A stretch of 64,000 nucleotides of DNA from an uncultured bacterium. Its GTDB lineage: Bacteria > Planctomycetota > JAJSAM01 > JAJVHW01. A model generated the notes under the pieces. That model was not told where the DNA came from, ran no database searches, and saw only the letters and a program-made list of their open reading frames with translations. The position numbers were made by a program, and so were the translations under genes. The DNA lies in assembly GCA_937996235.1 (NCBI GenBank), contig CALKVK010000029.1, positions 173,017 to 237,016 of the forward strand. Direction: 5' to 3'. Positions 1 through 8,159 of the stretch are shown here, in pieces; positions within the stretch are counted from its first letter, which is position 1; each line of letters opens with the position of its first letter.

Positions 1-2
1 TC

Positions 3-254
3 CCGAACGACGCCCTGCCCCTCGAGACGCTGCTCGCGTACGAGGCGGACCGCCTGCTCGGGAGTCTCGCGCGCTTCGCGCAGACGGCGACGCGGGAGTG
101 TCTCGACGCGGCCGCCGACGGCCTCGGCGCCGCGGCGATGGCGCGGTGGCGCGGACTCCCGCGCCGCGCGAGCGTGTTCGCCGGCAACCGCCCGCTCCTC
201 GGCCGCATGGCCGCCGACCGCCTGCTCACGGGCGAGTCGCTGGTCGTCGCGTAG
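3..254 (+). CDS. 3' end of a gene of unknown function
   Basis: The frame is open from the left edge to TAG at 252-254 and encodes at least 83 residues. It is rich in Ala, Arg and Leu, with no cysteine motif and no obvious membrane segment. The tail contains ETLLAYEADRLLG and VFAGNRPLLGRMAADRLLTG. Codon use (G/C in third position) matches the real genes nearby, which supports coding. I do not recognise the family, and the start lies outside the window. Its stop codon overlaps the first bases of the inverted-repeat element at 253-453. Confidence 0.55.
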   Translation, partial: PNDALPLETLLAYEADRLLGSLARFAQTATRECLDAAADGLGAAAMARWRGLPRRASVFAGNRPLLGRMAADRLLTGESLVVA

Positions 255-453
255 GAGCCTGTCCGAGAAACCCGTCGAGGATCGGCTTCGTCCAGGTGCG
301 CCGGGCGTCGTGCCGCGCAGGCGAAGCCGCTGCCGAAGCATCATCGAGCCTGCGCGGTGCGGCCAACGGCGTGCCTGGGCGGAGCAGCCGCTGCGGAACC
401 GCGTGCGACGTGGCTCGCTCCCCGGTTCCGACGGGTCTCTCGGACAGGCTCCT
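253..453. mobile_element. Inverted-repeat (MITE-like) element, type A
   Basis: The 25-bp ends at 253-277 and 429-453 are inverted copies with one mismatch, sharing the core GAGCCTGTCCGAGA. The roughly 150-bp interior has no credible gene. The layout is that of a non-autonomous miniature element or long palindromic spacer. The left end begins inside the TAG stop of the upstream gene. No transposase gene lies in the window, so mobility is inferred from structure only. A role as a bidirectional terminator is possible. Confidence 0.7.
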
Positions 454-491
454 GACGGGAACCAGCGCGCTCCGGCGGCGTCCCAAGGCGG

Positions 492-2834
492 ATGCCCGCG
501 CGCCCGACACCTCTCGCTCTCGCCGCAGCTCTCGCCCTGCTGACCTGCCCGACCGCGCTCCACGCCCAGGAGCCGCCGGACGCGCTCGCACGGGCCGAGA
601 CCCTGCTCGCCGCGGGGCGCCCCGACGCGGCGCTGCGCGAGATCCGCGCGGCGCTCGACGCGTGCCCCGAAGGCGAGCGGCTCGCGCTCTGGTCGCTGCC
701 GTTCGGCGACGTCACGGTGCGCGCGGCGTTCGGGGCCGCGGACCGCATCCACCTGCTCGTCGACGTGCCGCGCGGCGGCGCCAGCGCGCTGCTGCCGGAC
801 GCGCCCGCGGAGCGCGTCGGCGACGACGGTGCGCTCTACGACTTCGACACGCTCGTCGCGTGCGTGGACGCGCGCACGGGGCGCGTCGCGTGGACGCGGC
901 GCATCGGCGGCGGCCCCGACGCGGCCGTGGCGCCCGACGGGCGCTTTGTCTTCTGGCGCGACCGCGTCGTCGTGCTCGACGCCGCCCGCGGCGACGTGCT
1001 CATCGACCACGCACTCGGGGAGCGGATCGACGGCGTGCTGCTCGACGACGTCCCGCTCGTCGCCACGCGCCGCGCGCTGCCGGAGGGCCCGGCGCGGCTC
1101 TACTCGTGCGCGACGCGCGGCGTCGTGCCGACCGAAGTCGAGCGCCTCGCCGGTCTCTCCGCGGACGAGACGCGCCTCGTGCGCGTCGAGCCGCGGCTCG
1201 CGTCACCGGGCGGCCGCGTGCGAGTCGAGCTGAGCGATCTCCGCAGGGACGGAGCGGCGCCCGCCGTCCACACGCGCGACGGCGCCGCGTTCGCGCACGC
1301 GGTGTGGACCGGCAACGACGTCGTGGTGGCGCTCGGCGGACGCGACGCGCTCGCGGAGGTCGTGCGCCTGCGCGGCGCCGACGCGACACCGCTCTGGCGC
1401 GCGGAGCTCGTGCGCGGCGTCGCCTGGCCGGGCTTCGACACGCTGCGCGGCAACGGAACGACGCGCGACACCTGGGACGCGCTGCAGGTCGTGCCCGAGG
1501 GCGCGCTCGTCGTCGCGGGCGACGGCGTGGTGCACCTGTTCGACCTCGGTGACGGACACGAGCGCGGACGCGTCGGCGGTCCGGCGATCCACCTCGCGGG
1601 TCCGCTCGTCGTCGATGCGAGCGTCGTCCTGCTCGGCGACCGCGGGCTGCGCGCCGTGCCCCTCGCGCGCCTCGTGCACGACGCCGTGCCGCGCGAGGCG
1701 CGGCTGCGTGCGCTCGAACTGCGTGCGCTCACTGCGCTCGGGCGCCGCGACGACGCACGCGAGGCTGTGCGACGTCTCACGACCGACGAGCCGTTCCTGA
1801 CCGACGCCTGGACGCTGCGCGCCGAACTCGAGGACGGCGCGGACGCGCTCGCGGCGCGCTGCCACGTGATGGCGCTCACCGGCGACGAGGAGGACGCGCA
1901 CCTGCGCGCGACGCACCGCCTCGTGCGCCGCATCCCGCTCGACGGCGACGTCACGTCGCCCCTGGTGCTCTCGGACGGGCTCGTCGTCGCCGCGTCACGT
2001 GCGGGACGTGTCGTCCGGATCGATCCGTTCTCGCTGCGCACGGTCGAGAGGCGCTCGCTCGGGGTCGGCATCGTGGACGCCGCACTCGAGCAGCGTCTGC
2101 TGCTCACCGACGACGACTTCCGCACGCGCCCGGCCGCCGTCGATGACGCCGCTGCGCCCGCGGCGTGGACCGCGGTCAGCGGGTACGACGGTCCCGTCGT
2201 GCGCGACGGACCGCGCCTCGTGCGCCCGCTCGCCGGCGGCGCGCTGCGTGTCCTCGAAGGCGGCGGCGTCCGCGAGCTCGCCTGCCCGCTCGGCCCCGAC
2301 GCCATCGGCCGCTGGAGCATCCACCGCGGTGATGCGTCGATCGCGGGCGCGCGCGACGTCGGGTTCGGCGACGGCGGCCTCTACGCGCTCGACGACGCGC
2401 TGCGCCCCGTGCGGCGCCTGCTCGACCTGCGCGAGGAGCACGCGGGCGGACGCGTCGAGCTGTTCGCGGCGACACGCTCGCACGTCGCGCTCGTCGTGCG
2501 GAGCGGCGCCGCGACGACGCTGGAGTTGCGCGATGCGCAGACGCTCGCGGTACTCCGGCGCGTGCCGGACGTGCGCATCGACGGCGCCCCGCCCCGCGCC
2601 GGACAGCTCGTCGCGCGCCCCGACGGCCTCGGGTTCGTGCTCGCGGGCGACGAGGTCGTGCTGCTGCCGCTCGAGCCGGACGCGCCGCCGGTCCGCTTCG
2701 ACTTCGGCCCGGCGCCCGGCGCCGCCGTGCCCGTCGTCCACTACCTGCACGTGCCGTTCTTCGGCGCGCCGCTGCTCGCCGCCGGCCGTGCGTTCGTGCC
2801 CGCCCGCGACGGCGCCGTCTACGTCTTCGAGTAG
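492..2834 (+). CDS. Secreted PQQ/WD-type beta-propeller protein with a helical insert
   Basis: This 780-residue protein starts with a Sec signal peptide (hydrophobic LALAAALALLTC, then LHAQ). A short TPR-like helical stretch follows (ARAETLLAAGRPDAALREIR). The rest is a run of beta-strand repeats typical of BamB/quinoprotein-like propellers, for example LVACVDARTGRVAWTRRI and VVAASRAGRVVRIDPFSLRTVERR. The middle (about 390-470) is helical, with LRALELRALTALGRRDDAREA. No enzyme motif is visible, so it is probably an exported scaffold or binding protein. The start is the first ATG after the inverted-repeat element. The gene converges on the glycosyltransferase with a 16-bp 3' overlap. Confidence 0.75.
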   Translation: MPARPTPLALAAALALLTCPTALHAQEPPDALARAETLLAAGRPDAALREIRAALDACPEGERLALWSLPFGDVTVRAAFGAADRIHLLVDVPRGGASALLPDAPAERVGDDGALYDFDTLVACVDARTGRVAWTRRIGGGPDAAVAPDGRFVFWRDRVVVLDAARGDVLIDHALGERIDGVLLDDVPLVATRRALPEGPARLYSCATRGVVPTEVERLAGLSADETRLVRVEPRLASPGGRVRVELSDLRRDGAAPAVHTRDGAAFAHAVWTGNDVVVALGGRDALAEVVRLRGADATPLWRAELVRGVAWPGFDTLRGNGTTRDTWDALQVVPEGALVVAGDGVVHLFDLGDGHERGRVGGPAIHLAGPLVVDASVVLLGDRGLRAVPLARLVHDAVPREARLRALELRALTALGRRDDAREAVRRLTTDEPFLTDAWTLRAELEDGADALAARCHVMALTGDEEDAHLRATHRLVRRIPLDGDVTSPLVLSDGLVVAASRAGRVVRIDPFSLRTVERRSLGVGIVDAALEQRLLLTDDDFRTRPAAVDDAAAPAAWTAVSGYDGPVVRDGPRLVRPLAGGALRVLEGGGVRELACPLGPDAIGRWSIHRGDASIAGARDVGFGDGGLYALDDALRPVRRLLDLREEHAGGRVELFAATRSHVALVVRSGAATTLELRDAQTLAVLRRVPDVRIDGAPPRAGQLVARPDGLGFVLAGDEVVLLPLEPDAPPVRFDFGPAPGAAVPVVHYLHVPFFGAPLLAAGRAFVPARDGAVYVFE

Positions 2835-4078
2835 GCGGGGAGCGCGCCCTCGACCAGATCCGCCGCCGCCTTCCGCGCGTCGCCCTCGCGCACGCGCGTT
2901 GCGGCGCGGCGGGCGCTCGCGGCGATGTCGGCGTCGGCGAGGAGCGCGCGCAGGGCATCGGTCGCGCGGCGCTCGGTGTAGCGCGCGAGCGGCAGCACGG
3001 TGCCCGCGCCGGCCTCGGCGACGCGCGAGCCGTTGTCGAGCTGGTCGAAGCCCATCGGCACGACGAGCTGCGGCACGCCGGCCGCGAGGCCCTGCGCCAC
3101 CGAGCCGATGCCGCCGTGCGAGACGAACGCGGCGGCGCGCGGCAGCACGGCACCGAACGGCGCGTACTGTGCGTGGCGGGCCGCGTCGTCGGTCAGGCCG
3201 CGCACGGCGTCGGCGTTGACGGTGACGAGCAGCGCCCGACGCCCGAGCGCGCGCGCTGCGGCCGCCGACGTACGGAGGAAGGGGCCCGTGTGGATGTTGG
3301 CGGAGCCGAGCGTGAACACGAGCGGCGCGTCGCCGTCTGCGAGCCATGCGTCGAGCGCAGGATCCGGAGCGCGCGTGTCGCCGTCGTCGAACAGCGGGAA
3401 CCCGAGGCAGTGCACGTTGCGCGGCCAGTCGGGCTGCGGCGTCCCGAACCACGCGGGGAAGAGAGCGGCGACGGCGTGCGCGTCGTTCAGCCAGTGCTGG
3501 AAGACCCGTCGCACCGGCGCGAGTCCGTGCTGCGCGCGCACGGCGTTCAGCTTCGGGCAGACGATGCCGTCCACCATCACGTCGGCGAGCCGGTAGGTGA
3601 GCCGCTTCCACCACGTGGGCGACGCCGGCGGCATCCACACGCCGAGGAACTGCGGCGGGCGGTGCACGGAGCGGAGGATCGACGGTGCGAGGTGACCGAG
3701 CACGAGCGGCGTGCCGGTGATCTCGGCCGCGCAGTGCGCCGCGAACGCCAGCGTCGATCCGAAGAGCACGGTCTCGCCCGGGCGGATGCGTTCCAGCAGC
3801 GCGGCGAGCGTCGGCTCGAGCAGGTGCTCGACCGTCGAGCCCATCACGACCTTCCCGCCCTTCATCGGGTGCCAGAGGTCGGGGTTCCGCGTGAGTTCGT
3901 CGTAGGCGGACGCGGGTGCGACGGCGTGGAACCCGACGCCGGCGCGCGTCACCGTGTCGCGGAAGTGCTCGTTCGTGAGAAGCACGACCTCGTGCCCGCG
4001 CGCGACGAGCTCACGCGCGACGCCGACGAACGGGTGGACGTCGCCCGCGCTGCCGACGCACTCGACGAGGACCAGCAT
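2819..4078 (-). CDS. GT1-family (UGT/MGT-like) glycosyltransferase
   Basis: The 419-residue protein has the two-Rossmann architecture of GT1 enzymes that transfer a sugar from a nucleotide-sugar donor to a lipid or small molecule. The N-terminus carries the acceptor-domain signature (VECVGSAGDVHPFVGVARELVARG). The C-terminal donor site is clear: FVSHGGIGSVAQGLAAGVPQ followed by LVVPMGFDQLDN. This pattern is shared with rhamnosyltransferase RhlB and sterol or macrolide glycosyltransferases. The acceptor cannot be read from sequence. It lies at the 3' end of the long minus-strand respiratory block, 21 bp after the Sec-containing gene, and may be read-through transcribed with it. Confidence 0.88.
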   Translation of the reverse strand: MLVLVECVGSAGDVHPFVGVARELVARGHEVVLLTNEHFRDTVTRAGVGFHAVAPASAYDELTRNPDLWHPMKGGKVVMGSTVEHLLEPTLAALLERIRPGETVLFGSTLAFAAHCAAEITGTPLVLGHLAPSILRSVHRPPQFLGVWMPPASPTWWKRLTYRLADVMVDGIVCPKLNAVRAQHGLAPVRRVFQHWLNDAHAVAALFPAWFGTPQPDWPRNVHCLGFPLFDDGDTRAPDPALDAWLADGDAPLVFTLGSANIHTGPFLRTSAAAARALGRRALLVTVNADAVRGLTDDAARHAQYAPFGAVLPRAAAFVSHGGIGSVAQGLAAGVPQLVVPMGFDQLDNGSRVAEAGAGTVLPLARYTERRATDALRALLADADIAASARRAATRVREGDARKAAADLVEGALPAYSKT

Positions 4079-4099
4079 GCGGAGCTCCCGGTGCGGGTG

Positions 4100-4360
4100 C
4101 TACGACGCGGCCGCGCCCGCCTCGCGCGCGGCCTCGGCCGCGTCGAGCCGCCGGACGGTGCGCACGATGAACGCGATCACGCACGCGCCGAGCGTCAGCA
4201 CCGACACGATCATGAAGACGATCGACCACTGGAAGCCGGCCGCCGCGCTGCCGCTGTCCTCGGCGACCGCCGAGGCGCAGTTCGGTCAGCCGAACGCCTG
4301 GCTGGGGAGCAGCCAGAGCAGCGCGAAGAGGCCGGCCAGGAGGTTGCGCGTGCGGGTCAC
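4100..4360 (-). CDS. Candidate selenoprotein: signal peptide, U-P-N-C motif, one TM helix (in-frame TGA at 4286-4288)
   Basis: The minus strand reads GTG at 4358-4360, then a 24-residue signal-peptide-like start (hydrophobic LLAGLFALLWLLP, ending SQAFG), then TGA at 4286-4288. It continues in the same frame for 61 residues to TAG at 4100-4102. After TGA it reads PNCASAVAEDSGSAAAGFQW and then a transmembrane helix (SIVFMIVSVLTLGACVIAFI) with a basic flank (RTVRRL). Reading TGA as Sec gives U-P-N-C, a CPxC-type redox or metal motif just after the cleavage site. A stem-loop with GGTC in its loop starts 10 nt after the TGA (separate entry). An in-frame TAG at 4373-4375 leaves GTG as the likely start; no clear Shine-Dalgarno is visible. 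It follows SCO and DUF420, so a role in oxidase copper or thiol chemistry is inferred. The alternative is a nonsense-mutated or mis-sequenced Cys gene. Confidence 0.75.
4258..4275 (-). promoter_or_regulatory. Candidate bacterial SECIS stem-loop
   Basis: On the minus strand, 10 nt after the in-frame TGA, the sequence CCTCGGC-GGTC-GCCGAGG forms a perfect 7-bp stem with a GGUC tetraloop. The first loop G is 17 nt after the UGA. Bacterial SECIS elements read by SelB lie in the coding region directly after UGA and present a small apical loop with conserved G(U) at about this distance; the E. coli fdhF loop also contains GGUC. The hairpin codes for ASAVAED, so it can be maintained without breaking the reading frame. 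Confidence 0.72.
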
Positions 4361-4421
4361 GGAGCGCCGAGGCTACCGCGACCGCGTGGGCAGCGGGGCG
4401 CGGATTGCGCGGCGCGGCGGC

Positions 4422-4856
4422 CTACGTGGCGCCGCCGAGGCGTGGGGCGACGTGGTAGAGCATCACGTAGACCAGCACGCCCGTGACGGAGACGTAGACC
4501 CAGATCGGGTACGTGATCCGCGCGATGGCGCGGTGCGCGTCGAAGCGCTGCTTCCACGCGAGCCAGAGCGTGCGCACGGCGAGGAAGGGGACGAGTGCCG
4601 CGAGCAGGGTATGCGAACCGAGCAGCACGAGGTACGCCGTGCGGATCCAGCCCGCGGCGGGGAAGCGCGGGGCGCCGCAGAGCGCGCGGCGCGTCACGTA
4701 CGAGACGAGGAAGAGGCACGACGTCGCGAACGCCGCGAGCATCAGCGCGCGGTGGCGCGGCACGTCCTTCCGGCGCACGGCGCGGCGCCCGAGCACGAGC
4801 AGCACGCCCGCGGTCAGGTTCAGGAGCGCGTTCAGCGCGGCGAGGGCGGCGGCCAC
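4422..4856 (-). CDS. ctaM: DUF420 / CtaM-like membrane protein, oxidase assembly
   Basis: This 144-residue integral membrane protein has four hydrophobic helices and the DUF420 pattern, including RALMLAAFATSCLFLVSYV near the middle, a HTLLAALVPFLAVRTL segment, and RITYPIWVYVSVTGVLVYVM near the end. DUF420 proteins (Bacillus and Staphylococcus CtaM) are needed for assembly of haem A-containing oxidases. GTG at 4854-4856 is chosen because it starts the conserved N-terminal helix and sits 9 bp after the SCO stop. It is placed between SCO and the candidate selenoprotein, at the end of the ctaA/ctaB operon. Confidence 0.8.
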   Translation of the reverse strand: MAAALAALNALLNLTAGVLLVLGRRAVRRKDVPRHRALMLAAFATSCLFLVSYVTRRALCGAPRFPAAGWIRTAYLVLLGSHTLLAALVPFLAVRTLWLAWKQRFDAHRAIARITYPIWVYVSVTGVLVYVMLYHVAPRLGGAT

Positions 4857-4865
4857 CGGCGCAGC

Positions 4866-5561
4866 CTACTCCGGCGACTGCGCGCGCAGGCGCGCGACGT
4901 CCGCCACGACCTTCGCGGTCCAGCCCTTGTCGCGCAGCGGCTCGTACGCCCCGCGGCAGCGCCCCTTCGTGTCGATGAGGAAGAACTTCATCGAGTGCGC
5001 GAGCGGGTTGCCGCCGTCGCCGACCTGGAACTCGTCGTGCGTGATCGAGTTGACGAACTCGATGGGCATGCGCGCGAACAGCCAGCGCTCGGGGTCGGCC
5101 TCGTACATCTGCGCGTAGTCGGCGAGGACGTCGGGCGTGTCGCGCTGCGGGTCCACGGTGATCGAGACCAGCACGAGGTCCGGGATCGCGCTCAGGCGCT
5201 CCTGCGAGCGCGACATCGCGCTCATCATCGGGGGGCACGGACCGGAGCAGGACGTGAACACGAAGTCCACGAGCACGTACCTGCCGCGCAGCGCGCCGAA
5301 GGTCATCTCCTTCCCGGAGCGCTCGACGAAGCGGAACTCCTCGGGCAGCTCGCCGACGGGCTCCGCGAAGAGACCCGAGTCGCCCTGGAGCTCGCTCGGG
5401 CCCGGAGCGTCGGCAGGCTCCACGGGGTCGCTCATGTCGATCACGACGGGCGCCGGGTCGGCGGGCTTCGCATCGGTCGGTGTCTCGTCCGAGCACGCGC
5501 CGAGCGTGGCGAGTGCGGCGAGCCCGAGGGCGAGCGGGACGTACCTGATCTCAGGCTTCAT
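4866..5561 (-). CDS. sco: SCO1/SenC-family copper chaperone lipoprotein
   Basis: The 231-residue protein has a lipobox (ATLGAC, Cys about 22), a linker, and the thioredoxin-fold SCO domain. The copper-binding CxxxC is FTSCSGPCP (C105, C109), and the distal histidine is in LAHSMKFFLID (H189). SCO proteins deliver copper to, or reduce, the CuA site of oxidase subunit II in the periplasm. ATG overlaps the stop of the ABC permease (ATGA), so the two are translationally coupled. It belongs to the same run as ctaD, ctaC, ctaA and ctaB and precedes DUF420 and the Sec protein. Confidence 0.93.
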   Translation of the reverse strand: MKPEIRYVPLALGLAALATLGACSDETPTDAKPADPAPVVIDMSDPVEPADAPGPSELQGDSGLFAEPVGELPEEFRFVERSGKEMTFGALRGRYVLVDFVFTSCSGPCPPMMSAMSRSQERLSAIPDLVLVSITVDPQRDTPDVLADYAQMYEADPERWLFARMPIEFVNSITHDEFQVGDGGNPLAHSMKFFLIDTKGRCRGAYEPLRDKGWTAKVVADVARLRAQSPE

Positions 5562-6340
5562 CTCAGGTCTCCACGCGTGCGGCGTCCGACGACGAACCAG
5601 GCCGCGCCGAAGAACAGCGCCGCGAAGGCGGCGCTCGCTGCGAGGGAAACCCCCATCGGCGGCAGATCCTGCCCGGGAAGTCCGCCCGGGTAGAGCGCGT
5701 GGCGGAACGCAGCGACGCCGTACGTGAGCGGGTTCGCGAACATGATCGCGCGCAGCCAGGGCGGCGCGCCGCCGAGCGGCAGGAACGCGCCCGACAGCAG
5801 CCAGAGCGGCATCACGAGCAGCATCATCACGGCGTGGAAGCCCTGGACCGAGTCCATGAGCCAGCCGCCGGCCAGGCCCAGCGCCGTGAGCGCGAACGCG
5901 ATCAGCGCGAGCACGACGAGCGACAGCGCGAACGTGCCGACGCTGAGCGGCACTCCCGCCACCGGTGCGAGGCACAGGAAGACGACGCCCTGACCGAGCG
6001 CGAGCGCTCCGCCGCCGGCGACCTTCCCGAGCACGATCCCGCTGCGCGAGACGGGGGCGACGAGCACGGACTGCAGGAAGCCCTCGTTGCGATCCTGGAT
6101 CAGCGAGAAGGTCGCGAAGACGGCCGTGAACACGATCACCAGCACGACCATGCCGGGGAACAGGAACTCGTAGGAGCCCTGGCCGGCGCCCGTGCCGACC
6201 CGGAGCGAGCCGCTGAAGCCCGCGCCGAACAGCACCCAGAAGAGCAGCGGCTGGACCAGCGCGGACACCACGCGGTTGCGCTGTCGCAGGAAGCGCACGA
6301 TCTCGCGGCGGAAGAGCGTCCAGGCCGGCAGCCACGTCAT
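5558..6340 (-). CDS. ABC-2 type transporter permease
   Basis: This 260-residue protein has six predicted membrane helices and the ABC-2 layout: a cytoplasmic N-terminus (TLFRREIVRFLRQRNRVVS), a large first loop, then LIQDRNEGFLQSVLVAPVSR, which is the conserved coupling region of DrrB/NodJ-type permeases. It pairs with the ATPase gene directly upstream, with ATG/TGA overlapping. ABC-2 pairs are often found between ctaB and SCO in bacterial oxidase-biogenesis clusters. The transported substrate is not known from sequence. Confidence 0.9.
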   Translation of the reverse strand: MTWLPAWTLFRREIVRFLRQRNRVVSALVQPLLFWVLFGAGFSGSLRVGTGAGQGSYEFLFPGMVVLVIVFTAVFATFSLIQDRNEGFLQSVLVAPVSRSGIVLGKVAGGGALALGQGVVFLCLAPVAGVPLSVGTFALSLVVLALIAFALTALGLAGGWLMDSVQGFHAVMMLLVMPLWLLSGAFLPLGGAPPWLRAIMFANPLTYGVAAFRHALYPGGLPGQDLPPMGVSLAASAAFAALFFGAAWFVVGRRTRGDLR

Positions 6341-7272
6341 GCGGCGAAGCTCCGGCCCGTACGCTCCAGGAACACGTCCTCGAGCGTCGGGCGCCCCACG
6401 CTGACCGACGCGACCTGGTCGCCGAGTTCGGCCAGCATGCGCGCGACGAGCGGGCCGCCGTCGCCCGTGCGCACGCGCACCACGCCGCCAACCGCCTGCG
6501 CCTCGACGCCGAGGCGCTCGCGCACGGCGCGCAGGAGCACGTCGGCCCGGTCGGTCGCCGCGGGCTCCGCGGTCACGACGTCGCCGCCGAGTCCGGTGCG
6601 CAGTTCGTGCGGCGTGCCGAGCGCGACGAGACGCCCCGCGTCGAGGATCGCCACGCGGTCGCAGCGCTCGGCCTCTTCCATCAGGTGCGTCGTGACGAGA
6701 CTCGCGACGCCTTCGTCGCGCAGCGCCGCGAGGTGGTCCCAGAGCTCGCGGCGCGCGGCCGGGTCGAGTCCGTTCGTCGGCTCGTCGAGCAGCAGCAGGC
6801 GCGGCCCGTGCAGGAGCCCCTTCGCGAGCTCCACGCGGCGCTTCTGCCCGCCCGACAGAGCGCCGACGCGCTCGCGCGCGCGCTCGGCGAGTCCGGCGCG
6901 CGCGAGGCCGTCCGCGATGCGCTGCGAGAGCTCGCGGCCGCGCAGCCCGTACAGGTGCCCCTGGTGCAGCAGGTTCTCGCGCACGGTCAGGTGCACGTCG
7001 AGCGACGACGACTGGAACACGACGCCGATCGCGCGGCGTGCCTCGGCGCTCTCGGTCGGGAGCGCGTGGCCGAAGATCCGCGCGCTGCCGCCGCTCGGCG
7101 CGAGCAGCGTGCACGCGACGCGGAAGAGCGTGGTCTTGCCGCTGCCGTTCGGGCCGAGCAGGCCGAAGAGCTCCCCCGCGCGCACGGCGAAGGTCACCGC
7201 GTCGAGAGCCGTCCGTCCGTCGTACGCGCGCGTGAGGCCGTCGAGTTCGAGCGGCGCGGGCACGGCGCTCAT
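6337..7272 (-). CDS. ABC transporter ATP-binding protein
   Basis: The 311-residue ATPase has all the nucleotide-binding motifs: Walker A (GLLGPNGSGKTTLF), Q-loop (VVFQSSSLD), signature (LSGGQKRRVELAKGL), Walker B with catalytic Glu (LLLLDEPTNGLDP) and H-loop (VTTHLMEEAERCD). The C-terminal 80 residues match the regulatory tail of DrrA/CcmA-like subunits (GRPTLEDVFLERTG). It overlaps ctaB upstream and the permease downstream by 4 bp each, so the genes are cotranslated. A role in haem A or oxidase maturation is inferred from context only. Confidence 0.92.
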   Translation of the reverse strand: MSAVPAPLELDGLTRAYDGRTALDAVTFAVRAGELFGLLGPNGSGKTTLFRVACTLLAPSGGSARIFGHALPTESAEARRAIGVVFQSSSLDVHLTVRENLLHQGHLYGLRGRELSQRIADGLARAGLAERARERVGALSGGQKRRVELAKGLLHGPRLLLLDEPTNGLDPAARRELWDHLAALRDEGVASLVTTHLMEEAERCDRVAILDAGRLVALGTPHELRTGLGGDVVTAEPAATDRADVLLRAVRERLGVEAQAVGGVVRVRTGDGGPLVARMLAELGDQVASVSVGRPTLEDVFLERTGRSFAA

Positions 7273-8159
7273 CGGCAGAGCGCGAACGCGACGAGCACCA
7301 GCGGCAGGTGCACGAGCGACGCGCGCAGCACGAGCCGCGCGTCGGCGTCGCGGCGGCGCAGCGCGAAGAGCGCACCGCACGCGACGAGGCCCGCGCCCGC
7401 GGCGGCGGCGATCACGAAGTAGGTCGTCCCCGCGAGGCCGAGCGGGACGGCGCACATCGACACGAGCAGCGTGAGGAGCGACTGCACGACCACCTGACGG
7501 CCCGTCGCGCCGCTGCCGTCGGTGACGACGGGCAGCATCGCGTAGCCCGCGCGCGCGTAGTCGTCGCGGTAGAGCCACGCGATCGCGAGGAAGTGCGGGA
7601 GCTGCCAGGCCGCGATGAGCGCGAACAGGAACCAGGCCGCCGGGGAGAGCTGCCCGCTCGCCGCCGCCGCGCCGATCAGCGGCGGCAGCGCACCCGGGAG
7701 CGTGCCGACGAGCGTGTTCAGCGACGTGCGCGTCTTCAGCGGCGTGTAGACGAGCACGTAGCTCACGAGCGTCGCCGCGGCGAGCGCCGTGGCGAGCGGC
7801 GTCGATGCGACCGCGAGGAGTGCCAGGCCCAGCACCGACAGCACGCCGCCGAACACCGCCGCCTCGCCGGGCGCGACGCGCCCCGCGGGCACGGGCCGCT
7901 CGCGCGTGCGGACCATCAGCACGTCGCGGTCGCGCTCGAGCACCTGGTTGAGTGCGCTGGCGCCCCCGGCCACGAGCCCCGCGCCGGCGAGCGTCGCGGC
8001 GAACGCGGCGGCGCTGCCGGAGACGCCCACCTCGGCCCACCAGCCCGCCGCGACGGCGAAGACGGCCATGCCGTTCAGGCGCGGCTTCGTGAGCGCGGCG
8101 GCGTCGGCGAGGCGCTGCGCCAGGCCGGGCGACTCGATGCGCACGTCGTCGACGCTCAT
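7269..8159 (-). CDS. ctaB: Protohaem IX farnesyltransferase (haem O synthase)
   Basis: This 296-residue UbiA-family prenyltransferase converts haem B to haem O using farnesyl diphosphate at the membrane. The first Asp-rich motif is NQVLERDRDVLMVRTRERP, the CtaB-specific form. The second region is WQLPHFLAIAWLYRDDYARA followed by GYAMLPVV, also diagnostic of CtaB. About eight membrane helices are present. The start ATG overlaps the ctaA stop, and its own stop overlaps the ABC ATPase start. Confidence 0.94.
   Translation of the reverse strand: MSVDDVRIESPGLAQRLADAAALTKPRLNGMAVFAVAAGWWAEVGVSGSAAAFAATLAGAGLVAGGASALNQVLERDRDVLMVRTRERPVPAGRVAPGEAAVFGGVLSVLGLALLAVASTPLATALAAATLVSYVLVYTPLKTRTSLNTLVGTLPGALPPLIGAAAASGQLSPAAWFLFALIAAWQLPHFLAIAWLYRDDYARAGYAMLPVVTDGSGATGRQVVVQSLLTLLVSMCAVPLGLAGTTYFVIAAAAGAGLVACGALFALRRRDADARLVLRASLVHLPLVLVAFALCR

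Noticed and set aside
4286..4288. TGA as a general sense codon (genetic code change)
   Set aside because: TGA ends many clear genes here (for example lipB, ccoI, ccoO), so it is a stop elsewhere.
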